64,000 bases of DNA from the NCBI GenBank assembly GCA_021323945.1, contig JAJPKA010000018.1:536853-600852 (forward strand), in the 5' to 3' direction. The DNA is from Pseudomonadota bacterium. Its GTDB lineage: Bacteria > Desulfobacterota > Binatia > Binatales > Binataceae. Below, one piece after another: positions 52,229 through 60,832 of this stretch (the stretch's first letter is position 1; every line of letters begins with the position of its first letter). The notes under the pieces are model-generated. The model searched no databases. It was given only the letters and a program-made list of their open reading frames with translations, and was not told where the DNA came from. The position numbers and the translations under genes were made by a program.

Positions 52229-53585
52229 ACATGTCCCTCTGCATCATCTTACTCGCACACAAAGGCAGCCCCGACAGCAAGCAGTGATACTCGAGTCCTT
52301 TGTCAAACCCAGCCTGCTTGCGCAATTTTCGCGCGCATTTGCATTGGTATTTGTCATCACGGGATGCGGATATTCGCTTGACTCGCGTTTACCCGACGAA
52401 GTTACACGGGTGGAGTCGATAGAACCTGCGCTCGCCCGGGAGCGAAAACTCGACTTCATCAAGCCGGTCAGGGTCGCGGTCGATACCCCGGAACAGGCGC
52501 AGAAGGCCATCGCGAACCAAATTACCCGTGACCACACCGATGAAGAATTGAGTATCGGTGGTGAAAGCGGAGCGATGACCGGTTTGTACCCGCCCGATAT
52601 CGATCTGAAACTCAAAACCTTGCAACTGATGCACGACCAGGTCGTGGCGTTCTACGATCCTGATGCCAAGCAGATGGTCATAGTCGAAGGTCGCAACGGC
52701 TCGGCGGCTCAGCGTGCCACCACGGGTGCGGCAATGGACGAATTAGTAATCGCCCACGAGCTCACTCACGCGCTGCAAGATCAGCACTTCGGTATTCAAC
52801 AGATGCTCGAGCGCGTAAAGAACAACGACGACAAAACCCTGGCACTAAAGTGCGTCGCTGAGGGTGACGCTACGCTAGCAGCCTTCGGCCTGACCGCAGG
52901 CGGTTTGCGCACGGCCGCGCTTGAATCGACGCTGAAGCGACTTGCCGCGCTCTCCATCAATCCCCCCGCCGAGCAACATGATATGCCGCTGGCGGTAGTG
53001 ATGCCGATGTTATTCGAGTATTCGGCAGGCTCGCGTTTTGTCGCGGAAGCCTGGCGCCACGGTGGCTGGAAAGCGGTCAATCAACTTTATCGGCATCCGC
53101 CCCTTTCAAGCCAGCAAATCATCCATCCGGAACTATACTTTAACCGCCCCACCCCGCCAATCGAAATCGAATTGGCCGGCTACAACAAGCTGCTGGAGGG
53201 CTGGAAAAAGGTTGACGACGATACCTATGGCGAGTTGTTGCTCGAACTGCTCCTCCGCCGAAACCTGCCATTCGATGCTCCCGCGTTGAGTGTGGTCGCA
53301 CGCTGGGCCGGTGACCGAATAATTACACTGCAAAAGGGCGGTCAATTGACGCTGCTGTGGGTGATCGCGTTTCACGACGAAGCGTCGGCTCAGCAATTCG
53401 CTCACAGCTACTCGCGCATCCTCGCGCATCTGGGAGGTAGCTCAAATCCGCATGGTGTTGCTACGCGTTCGGCCGCGGTCTTCGTCGCCATCGGGCCCGG
53501 GGTCAGAGATTTTTCGCGACTGAGCGAAGCGGTCTGGAAGATGACCAAGATTGGCGCCGCCTCGGTTCGGCAAGCGGCACGCTAA
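52221..53585 (+). CDS. Lipoprotein with HExxH metalloprotease-like domain
   Basis: 454 residues. A hydrophobic signal with lipobox FVITGCGYS predicts a lipoprotein. The zinc motif VIAHELTHALQDQHFG (HELTH) and a later CVAEGDATLA segment with a possible third ligand Glu suggest a neutral zinc metallopeptidase. The GTG at 52221 overlaps rlpA; GTG 52284 would give a more typical signal length. Overlap with rlpA suggests a shared role in peptidoglycan or envelope remodelling, which is inference. No close family name recognised. Confidence 0.78.
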   Translation: MSKHVPLHHLTRTQRQPRQQAVILESFVKPSLLAQFSRAFALVFVITGCGYSLDSRLPDEVTRVESIEPALARERKLDFIKPVRVAVDTPEQAQKAIANQITRDHTDEELSIGGESGAMTGLYPPDIDLKLKTLQLMHDQVVAFYDPDAKQMVIVEGRNGSAAQRATTGAAMDELVIAHELTHALQDQHFGIQQMLERVKNNDDKTLALKCVAEGDATLAAFGLTAGGLRTAALESTLKRLAALSINPPAEQHDMPLAVVMPMLFEYSAGSRFVAEAWRHGGWKAVNQLYRHPPLSSQQIIHPELYFNRPTPPIEIELAGYNKLLEGWKKVDDDTYGELLLELLLRRNLPFDAPALSVVARWAGDRIITLQKGGQLTLLWVIAFHDEASAQQFAHSYSRILAHLGGSSNPHGVATRSAAVFVAIGPGVRDFSRLSEAVWKMTKIGAASVRQAAR

Positions 53586-53619
53586 ACACGGGTCACACCT
53601 ATCTTGGCTGAATTACTTG

Positions 53620-54378
53620 CTATCTGCGTGTCATGGTGTTCACCTGCGCTGCCAGAAGGGCCCGACTTTCTTCGGATTGGTTGATACGCGCAACTTTATG
53701 AATGTCTTCGATATCTTGATTGAGCACTCGTGCCACCGCCTCGGCTTGGATCTGCTCTTTGGTGTGCGCGTAGGCCAGCCCTCCGTGGGCGCCCAAGCGC
53801 CTGGCCAATTCGACGCAGCGAGACTCAAGCTGGATCGGTTCCACAACTTCATCCACAATCCCCAAGTCCAATGCACGGTGGCAATCGAACAGGCCGGCTT
53901 CCAGCGCCACCCGTCGGAGTTCTTGATTGGAGAGCGCCAGTCGGGCGATCTCAAAAGCGCCACGCGGGAAGGCCAGGCCGATGGCTACTTCGTTGAGTCC
54001 GAAGCGTTGCGGGCCTTTAAGGGTGATGCGAAAATCGCAGGCCAACGCCATGATGACCCCGCCCGCGATTGCATGGCCGTCGACCATGGCGACCGTAGGC
54101 TTGGGTAAGGTCCACAATATAAATAAACCATCGTCTCGTGAGCCGGCCAGATTTCCTACTCGATTCGTGCCAGCGACGGCCTCCTTGAGATCGAGGCCAC
54201 CCGAGAAGAACCTGCCGTTACCCTTGATGATCACGGCTCGAACATTTTCGTCGTCACGAGCAGCCCGGCATTGGTCGGCCAAGCTGGCCAGCAAGTCCGC
54301 ATTAATCGCGTTCGCGGGTGGGCGGTTGAGGACTAACATACGTACTCCGTGGCCCGCGTCGTACGACTCGACTAACAT
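53620..54378 (-). CDS. Enoyl-CoA hydratase/isomerase family protein
   Basis: 252 residues of the crotonase fold. NAINADLLASLADQCR near the start, the oxyanion-hole segments VIIKGNGRFFSGGLDLKE and GHAIAGGVIMALACDFRI, and FGLNEVAIGLAFP. The usual catalytic glutamates are partly seen (Asn-Glu in LNEVAIG), but the exact activity is uncertain. GGAGG lies eight bases before ATG 54378, chosen over a longer frame. It is convergent with the metalloprotease gene. Confidence 0.9.
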   Translation of the reverse strand: MLVESYDAGHGVRMLVLNRPPANAINADLLASLADQCRAARDDENVRAVIIKGNGRFFSGGLDLKEAVAGTNRVGNLAGSRDDGLFILWTLPKPTVAMVDGHAIAGGVIMALACDFRITLKGPQRFGLNEVAIGLAFPRGAFEIARLALSNQELRRVALEAGLFDCHRALDLGIVDEVVEPIQLESRCVELARRLGAHGGLAYAHTKEQIQAEAVARVLNQDIEDIHKVARINQSEESRALLAAQVNTMTRR

Positions 54379-54517
54379 TGCATTTCCTCCGTCGGTACCG
54401 AAAAATGTCCGGTAGCAGATTACTTTGTTTTGGTGCAGGTGGAACCGGCCTTGCAACCAAGCTAAGCGGGTCGCGGAACCGCCCCGCCGGCTGTATATGG
54501 CTTCCCTTCACATCCTT

Positions 54518-55300
54518 TCATATCCTTCGTAGTACGGCCCACCAGCGCCCCTGACACTGCTCCAGCGGCTTGTTCAACGACAGATCTGCATAGCCGGCAA
54601 GCATTTCAAATTTGCGGGACGCGAGCGCCATCAGCTCCATCACCGGAGGCGTGATATAGCGCACCGGAATGACGTCCCGTGTAACGACCGTCCGATCAGA
54701 GAAATGAATCGTACACTCCAGTTCGTAAATTGAATGTAATCCCTCATGCCATTGAATCGGACGACGGTATTCACGCACATCGACCACAGCCCGTTCGGTT
54801 ATCACCGTCCGTTCACGCCAGAGGGAACGACGATTGAGGAGTTCGATATCTCCCTGGTAGTCAATATCAAGGCAATAAAGTCCCTTGCGTCTGACCACTG
54901 CCGCAACCGATTCAAGATGTGTGATAATGTCACGGTTGCGAGTAATGATGGGAAAGGTTTCCGACATGAAGAATGCTGCATCGAACCCTCTCTCGGGCAG
55001 CCGGAACCGTTCGATACGCCTCTGATAGAAGCGGACGACTTTCAAGTGTTGAGCCTCCAAACGGCCGGCTGCGATCATCGCCGGCGAACCATCGATTCCA
55101 GTTACATGGATTCCGGCCCGAGCCAAAAGCTGCCCATGCGGTGAATTACCACAGGCGACGTCGAGGACTCGGCGGACTGGTTGCCCTAGGTGTTGGCGCC
55201 AGACCTCCTGCAGAAAGCTGACTTCGCGTTCGATGTCGCCAGGCTCCTCCATGTGTACGCGGCGAAAAATATCCGGGAAGTCGTAAATGCTACGCTCCAT
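54518..55300 (-). CDS. Class I SAM-dependent methyltransferase
   Basis: 260 residues from ATG 55300. The SAM motif I is VLDVACGNSPHGQLLARAG, and motif II-like GIDGSPAMIAAG follows, then FDAAFFMSETFPII. The rest of the fold is usual for small-molecule methyltransferases; no substrate can be assigned. The first frame to 55417 has no better ribosome binding site. Divergent from the acyl-CoA dehydrogenase operon. Confidence 0.85.
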   Translation of the reverse strand: MERSIYDFPDIFRRVHMEEPGDIEREVSFLQEVWRQHLGQPVRRVLDVACGNSPHGQLLARAGIHVTGIDGSPAMIAAGRLEAQHLKVVRFYQRRIERFRLPERGFDAAFFMSETFPIITRNRDIITHLESVAAVVRRKGLYCLDIDYQGDIELLNRRSLWRERTVITERAVVDVREYRRPIQWHEGLHSIYELECTIHFSDRTVVTRDVIPVRYITPPVMELMALASRKFEMLAGYADLSLNKPLEQCQGRWWAVLRRI

Positions 55301-55450
55301 TTCAGAAAAGCTTAGCCGGTACCGTTTCACGCGCGAAGTCGCCGGCGCCTTCAAGGGCTTTGCCGGACGCTTTATGCGCAGCGAGTTGCAATCGGAACCG
55401 GTTGCCCTGCAGGCCAACGTGAAGTTTTAAATTCAAGAAAGGAGAATCTT

Positions 55451-56710
55451 GTGGATTTCAACATCCCAGCGGAGATCCAGGCCTATCTAGCTGAGTTGGA
55501 TGAATTTATCGAGCGCGAAATAAAACCGCTCGAGCGTGAAAACGACAACATCCGCTTCTTTGATCATCGGCGGGAGTGGGCTCGGACCGATTTCGAACGA
55601 GGCGGGCTACCACGTCGTGAATGGGAAGCACTGTTAGCTGAAGCGCGACGACGTGCCGACCGAGCAGGTCACTACCGCTACGCCCTACCCAGAGAATACG
55701 GCGGCAAAGACGGCTCGAACCTGGCCATGGCGATTATCCGCGAGCACCTGGCGGCTAAAGGCCTCGGATTGCATAACGATCTTCAGAATGAAAGCTCGAT
55801 CGTTGGCAATCTCCCGACCGTTCTGATGTTTCGCGATTTCGGCACGCAACAACAGAAAGACTATTTCATTCCTGGGATCCTGGACGGGTCACTAAGCGTC
55901 GCCTTCGGCTTGACTGAGCCGACACATGGATCGGACGCGACCTGGATGGAGACCCGCGCGGTTCGCGATGGCGACGGCTGGCGCATCAACGGTGCCAAGA
56001 TCTGGAATACGGGTCTGCACGTCGCGACTCATGATTTTGTTTTCGCGCGCACCAGTGGGCGCGATGGCGACGCAAAAGGTATCACCTGCTTCATCGTTCC
56101 GACCAACAGCGAAGGCTTCAAGATCGAGGAGTATCTGTGGACCTTCAACATGCCGACCGACCATCCGCGAATCTCGCTCACCGACGTCTACGTTCCAGGC
56201 GATGCGATTTTAGGTGATCCGGAAGATGGGCTTGCAGTCGCCCAGCATTTCGTACATGAAAATCGCATCCGACAGGCAGCCTCGTCGCTCGGCGCCGCAC
56301 AATATTGCATCAATGAGAGTGTCGCGTATGCCAAAGAGCGCAAGCCCTTCGGGCGGCCTCTCGCCCTTAACCAGGCAATTCAATGGCCTCTGGTTGAACT
56401 CCAGACCGAAGCTGCCATGGTGCGCGCGTTAATCTACAAGACGGCCTGGGAAATGGACCAGATGTCGAAGCCGGAGGTCGCGCGCAAGCTCTCCGATAAG
56501 GTGGCGATGTGCAACTATCGCGCGAACCGTCTGGTTTGTGATGCGGCCGATCGCGCCATGCAGGTGCACGGTGGTATTGGTTATTCACGTCATAAGCCCT
56601 TCGAGCATATCTACCGGCATCACCGCCGCTATCGAATCACAGAGGGCACAGAAGAAATTCAGATGCGCCGGATTGCCCAGGTAATGTTCGGCTTTGGCCG
56701 GCGTGAGTAA
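55451..56710 (+). CDS. Acyl-CoA dehydrogenase of the ACAD10/11-LvaC type
   Basis: 419 residues. N-terminal helical domain (INGAxx-free start FNIPAEIQAYLAELDEFIEREI), middle domain with AFGLTEPTHGSDATWM, C-terminal domain ending RITEGTEEIQMRRIAQ. The Glu of EGT (Glu398) is present. The segment RFFDHRREWARTDFERGG and GGKDGSNLAMAIIREH are shared, as I recall, with ACAD11-like enzymes. AGGAGA precedes the GTG start. Followed at 86 bases by the APH-type kinase and then DUF6285 and a CoA-transferase: see findings. Confidence 0.87.
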   Translation: MDFNIPAEIQAYLAELDEFIEREIKPLERENDNIRFFDHRREWARTDFERGGLPRREWEALLAEARRRADRAGHYRYALPREYGGKDGSNLAMAIIREHLAAKGLGLHNDLQNESSIVGNLPTVLMFRDFGTQQQKDYFIPGILDGSLSVAFGLTEPTHGSDATWMETRAVRDGDGWRINGAKIWNTGLHVATHDFVFARTSGRDGDAKGITCFIVPTNSEGFKIEEYLWTFNMPTDHPRISLTDVYVPGDAILGDPEDGLAVAQHFVHENRIRQAASSLGAAQYCINESVAYAKERKPFGRPLALNQAIQWPLVELQTEAAMVRALIYKTAWEMDQMSKPEVARKLSDKVAMCNYRANRLVCDAADRAMQVHGGIGYSRHKPFEHIYRHHRRYRITEGTEEIQMRRIAQVMFGFGRRE

Positions 56711-56796
56711 CCAGGGTCGGCGTTGTGCGCAAATGTGAATTTCGTTTGACAAGCCGACTCGATCAGCCTCATTGCCTTTTTGCCCAGGGCACAGAC

Positions 56797-57789
56797 ATGA
56801 GTGATGGCGAATTTATAAAACGGCTCCGTGCGGCGCTCGTCCGTCATATAGGTGGGCCTGGCACGATTCACAACCTCCAGCGACTGACCGGGGGCGCCAA
56901 TCGGACAACGATGTCGTTCGATGCTGATATTGGCCACGAACGCCTCGAATTGGTGATGCAGCTCAGCGCGCACGTGAGCGATCCTCTCTCCGGGATCACT
57001 CCCGAAATTGGAACTGCCAATCAGGCTCGACTAATGATGGCGGCGCAGCGCGTCGGCGTCCCTGCGCCGAAAGTGCTGGCCATCCTGGAACCCAGTGACC
57101 AACTCGGAGAGGGCTATATCGCCTTACGTATCGCGGGAGAAACGCTCGGGCCACGGATCGTTCGTGATGATCGTTTTGCCCCGGCACGCAAGGTCATGAC
57201 GCGGCAGTGCGGCCAGATTCTGGCCGCGATTCATCGGATCGAGCCGACCGAAGTGCCGTTTCTGATGGAGCAGAATGCAGCTGAACACGTCGCGGCTCAT
57301 CGCCGGATCGTTGACTATTATGGCTTCCGATTGCCGGCACTCGAGTTCGCGTTGCGTTGGGCTGAGCTGAATGTGCCAAGTAAGCAACGCCGCACTGTCG
57401 TACACGGCGATTTTCGGGTCGGAAACCTCATCGTCGGTGATGAGGGAATCCGCTGTGTTCTGGACTGGGAGTTGGCGCAGATTGGCGACCCAATGCAGGA
57501 TCTCGGCTGGCTGTGCATTCGGACGTGGCGCTTTGGCGGCGCAGCCGCGGTTGGCGGCTTCGGCTCGCGTGAAGCGTTGTATGCGGCCTACGAAGACGCC
57601 AGCGGACATGCGGTTGAACCCGGCCACGCCAGGTTTTGGGAAGCCTTTGGCAACGTGAAATGGGCCATCGATTGTTTGCGCCTCGGAATGCGGGGAGTCC
57701 AGGAAGGCCAAATTGAACGCTCGGCCATCGGCCGCCGAATTGAAGAGCCGTTGTGGGATTTCTTCAATTTGATCGAAGGGCGGGGCTAA
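56797..57789 (+). CDS. APH-family phosphotransferase (LvaA/ACAD10-like kinase)
   Basis: 330 residues from ATG 56797. The kinase fold shows the catalytic loop VVHGDFRVGNLIV (HGDxxxxN) and the metal-binding VLDWELAQIGDP. N-terminal glycine-rich-loop region LTGGANRTTMSF. Such kinases in this operon context phosphorylate 4-hydroxyacyl-CoA in the levulinate pathway; an aminoglycoside substrate is unlikely because the gene is embedded in acyl-CoA genes. Its end is overlapped in the region by the frame of the next gene, which starts 62 bases downstream. Confidence 0.9.
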   Translation: MSDGEFIKRLRAALVRHIGGPGTIHNLQRLTGGANRTTMSFDADIGHERLELVMQLSAHVSDPLSGITPEIGTANQARLMMAAQRVGVPAPKVLAILEPSDQLGEGYIALRIAGETLGPRIVRDDRFAPARKVMTRQCGQILAAIHRIEPTEVPFLMEQNAAEHVAAHRRIVDYYGFRLPALEFALRWAELNVPSKQRRTVVHGDFRVGNLIVGDEGIRCVLDWELAQIGDPMQDLGWLCIRTWRFGGAAAVGGFGSREALYAAYEDASGHAVEPGHARFWEAFGNVKWAIDCLRLGMRGVQEGQIERSAIGRRIEEPLWDFFNLIEGRG

Positions 57790-57851
57790 CAGAATTGCGA
57801 CCTCGCATGCACCTCCGTAATATTCCGCTGATTTTGAGCTGTGAGACCTTT

Positions 57852-58217
57852 ATGCCAACAAGCATACCAGATGTAACGACCTTACTAACCGCTGCGGCAA
57901 AATATCTCGAGCAGGAACTGATGCCTACGCTGTCAGGCTACCATCGCTTTCAAACCCGAGTGACGGTCAATGTTCTGAACATTATCCGGCGCGAGACCGA
58001 GTTGCGCGTGGCTCAGGAGGCGGACGAGCTCAACCGCCTGCGCCGTATGCTCAAGCACGATGGCACACTCGAAGCCCTGAATGATGAATTGTGCGAACTC
58101 ATCCGAACCGGTCAGATCGATTTAGATAACGCCGAACTGCGAGCGCATCTCAGACAATCTCTTGCGGACGCCTTGGCGATTAATAATCCGAAGTGGACAT
58201 TGGTAGAAAACCGATGA
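57852..58217 (+). CDS. DUF6285 protein (LvaB-like partner)
   Basis: 121 residues, all-helical. The pattern TLLTAAAKYLEQELMPTL and YHRFQTRVTVNVLNIIRRETEL fits DUF6285, small proteins encoded next to APH-type acyl kinases. In the Pseudomonas putida lva operon the equivalent LvaB is needed by the kinase LvaA. ATG 57852 gives the conserved MPTSIPD start; ribosome binding signal is weak. It sits between the kinase and the CoA-transferase. Confidence 0.82.
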   Translation: MPTSIPDVTTLLTAAAKYLEQELMPTLSGYHRFQTRVTVNVLNIIRRETELRVAQEADELNRLRRMLKHDGTLEALNDELCELIRTGQIDLDNAELRAHLRQSLADALAINNPKWTLVENR

Positions 58218-58284
58218 TTGACCGAAGTAGAATGAGTTTTTGCGTGGAATCTATTTGTGCCCCGCTTGGACGAGGAAGGTGTGA

Positions 58285-59496
58285 ATGAGCAAGCCGCTTG
58301 AAGGGATTAAGGTGATTGAGATAGCGCAGGAGATCCAGGGTCCATTTGCGGCACTCCTTCTGAGCGATCTCGGCGCGCAAATCACGAAGATTGAAAATCG
58401 TGAGACCGGTGACTTGAGCCGTTGGCTGACAGCAGAGCTCATCGGCGGACCGAACGTCAAAAACGCAAAATCCTCCCATTACTATATTGCGATGAACCGG
58501 GGGAAACGCAGTATTACGCTTGACCTCAAGAAAAAAGCTGCGATCGGGATTGTTCAACGGCTAGCCAAAACCCATGACGTCTTACTGACCAACTACCGCC
58601 CTGGAGTCCTTGAGAGGCTTGGCCTGGGCTTCGACGAGCTGCGCCCGATCAACCCACGGCTGATCTATGCCCAAGCTAGTTCCTGGGGCCCGAAAGGCCC
58701 GTGGACCACACGCCCGAGTCGCGACACACTGGCACAGGCTGCCAGCGGTCTGATGTCAAAGACGGGAATGCCACAAGACCCTCCACTGGCCGCCGGTGCT
58801 GCGATTGCGGACCAGGCGGGCGCGCTCGCCCTCGCCGGGGGAGTGCTGGCCGCCCTCTATGCGCGGGAGCGTACCGGCAAGGGCCAGCGGGTCGACGCAT
58901 CAATCTACGGAACTATGATCGCTATCCAGGGCTTCGAGCTGAACTATGCTTCGATGACTGGCCAGGAACCTGAACGTGCCGGGCGGGGCCACCCCTTCTT
59001 GCATGGCGTGTGGGGCGCCTTTCGCACAAGCGACGGCTATATTTGTATCGCCGGAGTCGACGACCAACGGTGGCCACGCTTTTGCAAGATTATGGGAATA
59101 GAGCACATTCAGAATGATCCCGAATGTGCTGACAACGCCACGCGCAATTTCCACGGCACCCGAATCGAGGCGATATTGGATGAGATATTCCCGAAAAAAT
59201 CCACTGCCGAATGGCTAGCAGAGTTAAACGAAGCTGACATTCTAGCCACAGAAGTGGCTTCACACCAACAAGTGCTGAATAGCGAACAGGCTCGGCTCAA
59301 CGGCTATCTGATGGAACTTGACCATCCGACCATCGGCAAAATGACGGTGACCGGATGTCCAATCACACTAAATGGCGAAGTAACCCACCAAGCCGGGCCG
59401 GTCGCCGAGCACGGCCAACACACTGAGGAAATCCTGCTTGAAGCAGGCTATACTTGGGAGGAAATCGGTGCATTCCGCGATGCCGAGGTGATCTGA
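58285..59496 (+). CDS. CaiB/BaiF (class III) CoA-transferase
   Basis: 403 residues. N-terminal LEGIKVIEIAQEIQGPFAALLLSDLGAQITKIE, the catalytic-Asp region AAGAAIADQAGALALAGG and RTGKGQRVDASIYGTM are typical of the family. It moves CoA between carboxylic acids. The ribosome binding site (GAGGAAGG) is clear. As the fourth gene of the operon it could activate the acid substrate or recover CoA. Confidence 0.92.
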   Translation: MSKPLEGIKVIEIAQEIQGPFAALLLSDLGAQITKIENRETGDLSRWLTAELIGGPNVKNAKSSHYYIAMNRGKRSITLDLKKKAAIGIVQRLAKTHDVLLTNYRPGVLERLGLGFDELRPINPRLIYAQASSWGPKGPWTTRPSRDTLAQAASGLMSKTGMPQDPPLAAGAAIADQAGALALAGGVLAALYARERTGKGQRVDASIYGTMIAIQGFELNYASMTGQEPERAGRGHPFLHGVWGAFRTSDGYICIAGVDDQRWPRFCKIMGIEHIQNDPECADNATRNFHGTRIEAILDEIFPKKSTAEWLAELNEADILATEVASHQQVLNSEQARLNGYLMELDHPTIGKMTVTGCPITLNGEVTHQAGPVAEHGQHTEEILLEAGYTWEEIGAFRDAEVI

Positions 59497-59500
59497 CGAA

Positions 59501-59530
59501 AATCTGGCCTCTGACCGGAGAGGCCAGATT
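59501..59530 (+). terminator. Hairpin after the CoA-transferase gene
   Basis: AATCTGGCCTC (59501-59511) and GAGGCCAGATT (59520-59530) form a perfect 11-base stem with an eight-base loop, four bases after the stop codon. No T-run follows, but the position fits the operon end. Confidence 0.6.
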
Positions 59531-59812
59531 GGTTAAGACCGTAGGAGCGGCGGAAACAGCCGGCTTTTGGCCAAGGCGTCGATCCAAGGCGCCTGCTTTT
59601 CTGCAATCAGGTCGAATCAGTCCTCTTGAAGCGACAATCCAGACCTTCCCCTGTAAGCGTCGTGTGCACTTGTCTCGAATCTGCGACCAATGGCGCAGTC
59701 CCACGGACGGAATCTGGGGGGAGCTCGCAAATGTTGCGTGTCCAATTCAAACTTCCCCTCCTCGACCTGCCCCATGGTCGCGCGACCAGGTTCTCCGACC
59801 GACGCGTCAGCC

Positions 59813-60367
59813 TTAACTTTTTTGCGCACCGGGCAGAAAATCGTCGAGCGGGACACCGAAGCTGTTTAGCGCCCACGAGACGAGATTGTACTGTCCAATC
59901 GAAAACACCAGATCCATCAACTGCTGGGTGTTGTAGTTCTCCGATAGGACCTGCCAGGTTTCATCCAAGACAACCGATTTTTCAAAAAGGTCATCAGCAG
60001 CTTGTACTATGGCTCGCTCGTGACGGTTCCAGCCGGCGCTGGGGCCTTTTTTGATCTTCTCGACATCCTCATCAGTGAGGCCCACGCGCTTCCCGATCAG
60101 AACGTGCTGTTCCCACTCATAAGGAGCCTGATTCAGCCATCCGATCCGCAGAATAGCAATTTCCCGTTCACGCGCTGGCAACGTCGATCCCTGCAGGATG
60201 TAGTTTCCGAACCTGCCCCAGTTGCGCACCAATCTGGGATGATTCAGGAGCACCTTGAAGATGTTGAGGACCTGCCCATTGACCGTCGCGCGCTCGGCCA
60301 TTTGCCGCCCTTCAGCATCCAGCTTGGACAAATCGCAAAATGGAATTCGTTGCTTAGATGCGATCAT
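59813..60367 (-). CDS. Carboxymuconolactone decarboxylase-like protein
   Basis: 184 residues from ATG 60367, which is preceded by GGGAGA. The family helix pair is LPAREREIAILRIGWLNQAPYEWEQHVLIGKRVGL with EWEQH, the usual Glu-x3-His arrangement, but without the CxxC of AhpD. The later HERAIVQAADDL helix and ending GVPLDDF are standard. Function may be a gamma-carboxymuconolactone-type or other decarboxylase/peroxidase-like; substrate unknown. Confidence 0.86.
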   Translation of the reverse strand: MIASKQRIPFCDLSKLDAEGRQMAERATVNGQVLNIFKVLLNHPRLVRNWGRFGNYILQGSTLPAREREIAILRIGWLNQAPYEWEQHVLIGKRVGLTDEDVEKIKKGPSAGWNRHERAIVQAADDLFEKSVVLDETWQVLSENYNTQQLMDLVFSIGQYNLVSWALNSFGVPLDDFLPGAQKS

Positions 60368-60772
60368 TATCGAATTTCTCCCGCGAACTTGAATCGGGTT
60401 CCAAGTATCACCGCTCGAAGAACTTCTCAACTTCTCCGACCCGGATTTCGGAGGTCGCTGCTTCGCCTAATGCAGCCCACGTTCGGTGAACATCCCGCCG
60501 TTGTGAGCCAAATGGAACGGCATCGCCGCAGGCACTGTTACTGTCGATTTCCAGAGACCCTTTTTTGACCTGCCGTGTCGGGGTGCTGCGCGCGAGACAG
60601 AACGTCTATTGCTCGATCCTAGTTTTTTCGATCGATTCAATTTTTCATTATCGTTCCGGTGCAGATGCCGGAAAGGATGGACCGCTAAGCTGTGTTGGTT
60701 TGGGCCGATCGAGAGAGCCGACCCGGGAATTCGATTTTTGGCGTCGCCACTGGCTCAGACCACCTGGAAAAT
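60368..60772. other. Gene-poor region between CMD-like and korB genes
   Basis: About 400 bases with no supported gene. A frame of 135 codons at 60565-60972 runs into korB and has no recognisable content. The korB terminator hairpin bounds it on the right. Confidence 0.45.
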
Positions 60773-60808
60773 CAAAAGCCCGACACTCACAATTAGGTCG
60801 GGCTTTTG
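60773..60808 (-). terminator. Intrinsic terminator after korB
   Basis: CAAAAGCCCGAC (60773-60784) and GTCGGGCTTTTG (60797-60808) form a perfect 12-base stem with a 12-base loop. On the minus strand the 3' arm ends in TTTTG followed by ATTTTCC, 24 bases after the korB stop, a good intrinsic terminator that may work in both directions. Confidence 0.8.
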
Positions 60809-60832
60809 ACTCCTCTGGGCTGACTAATCGAA

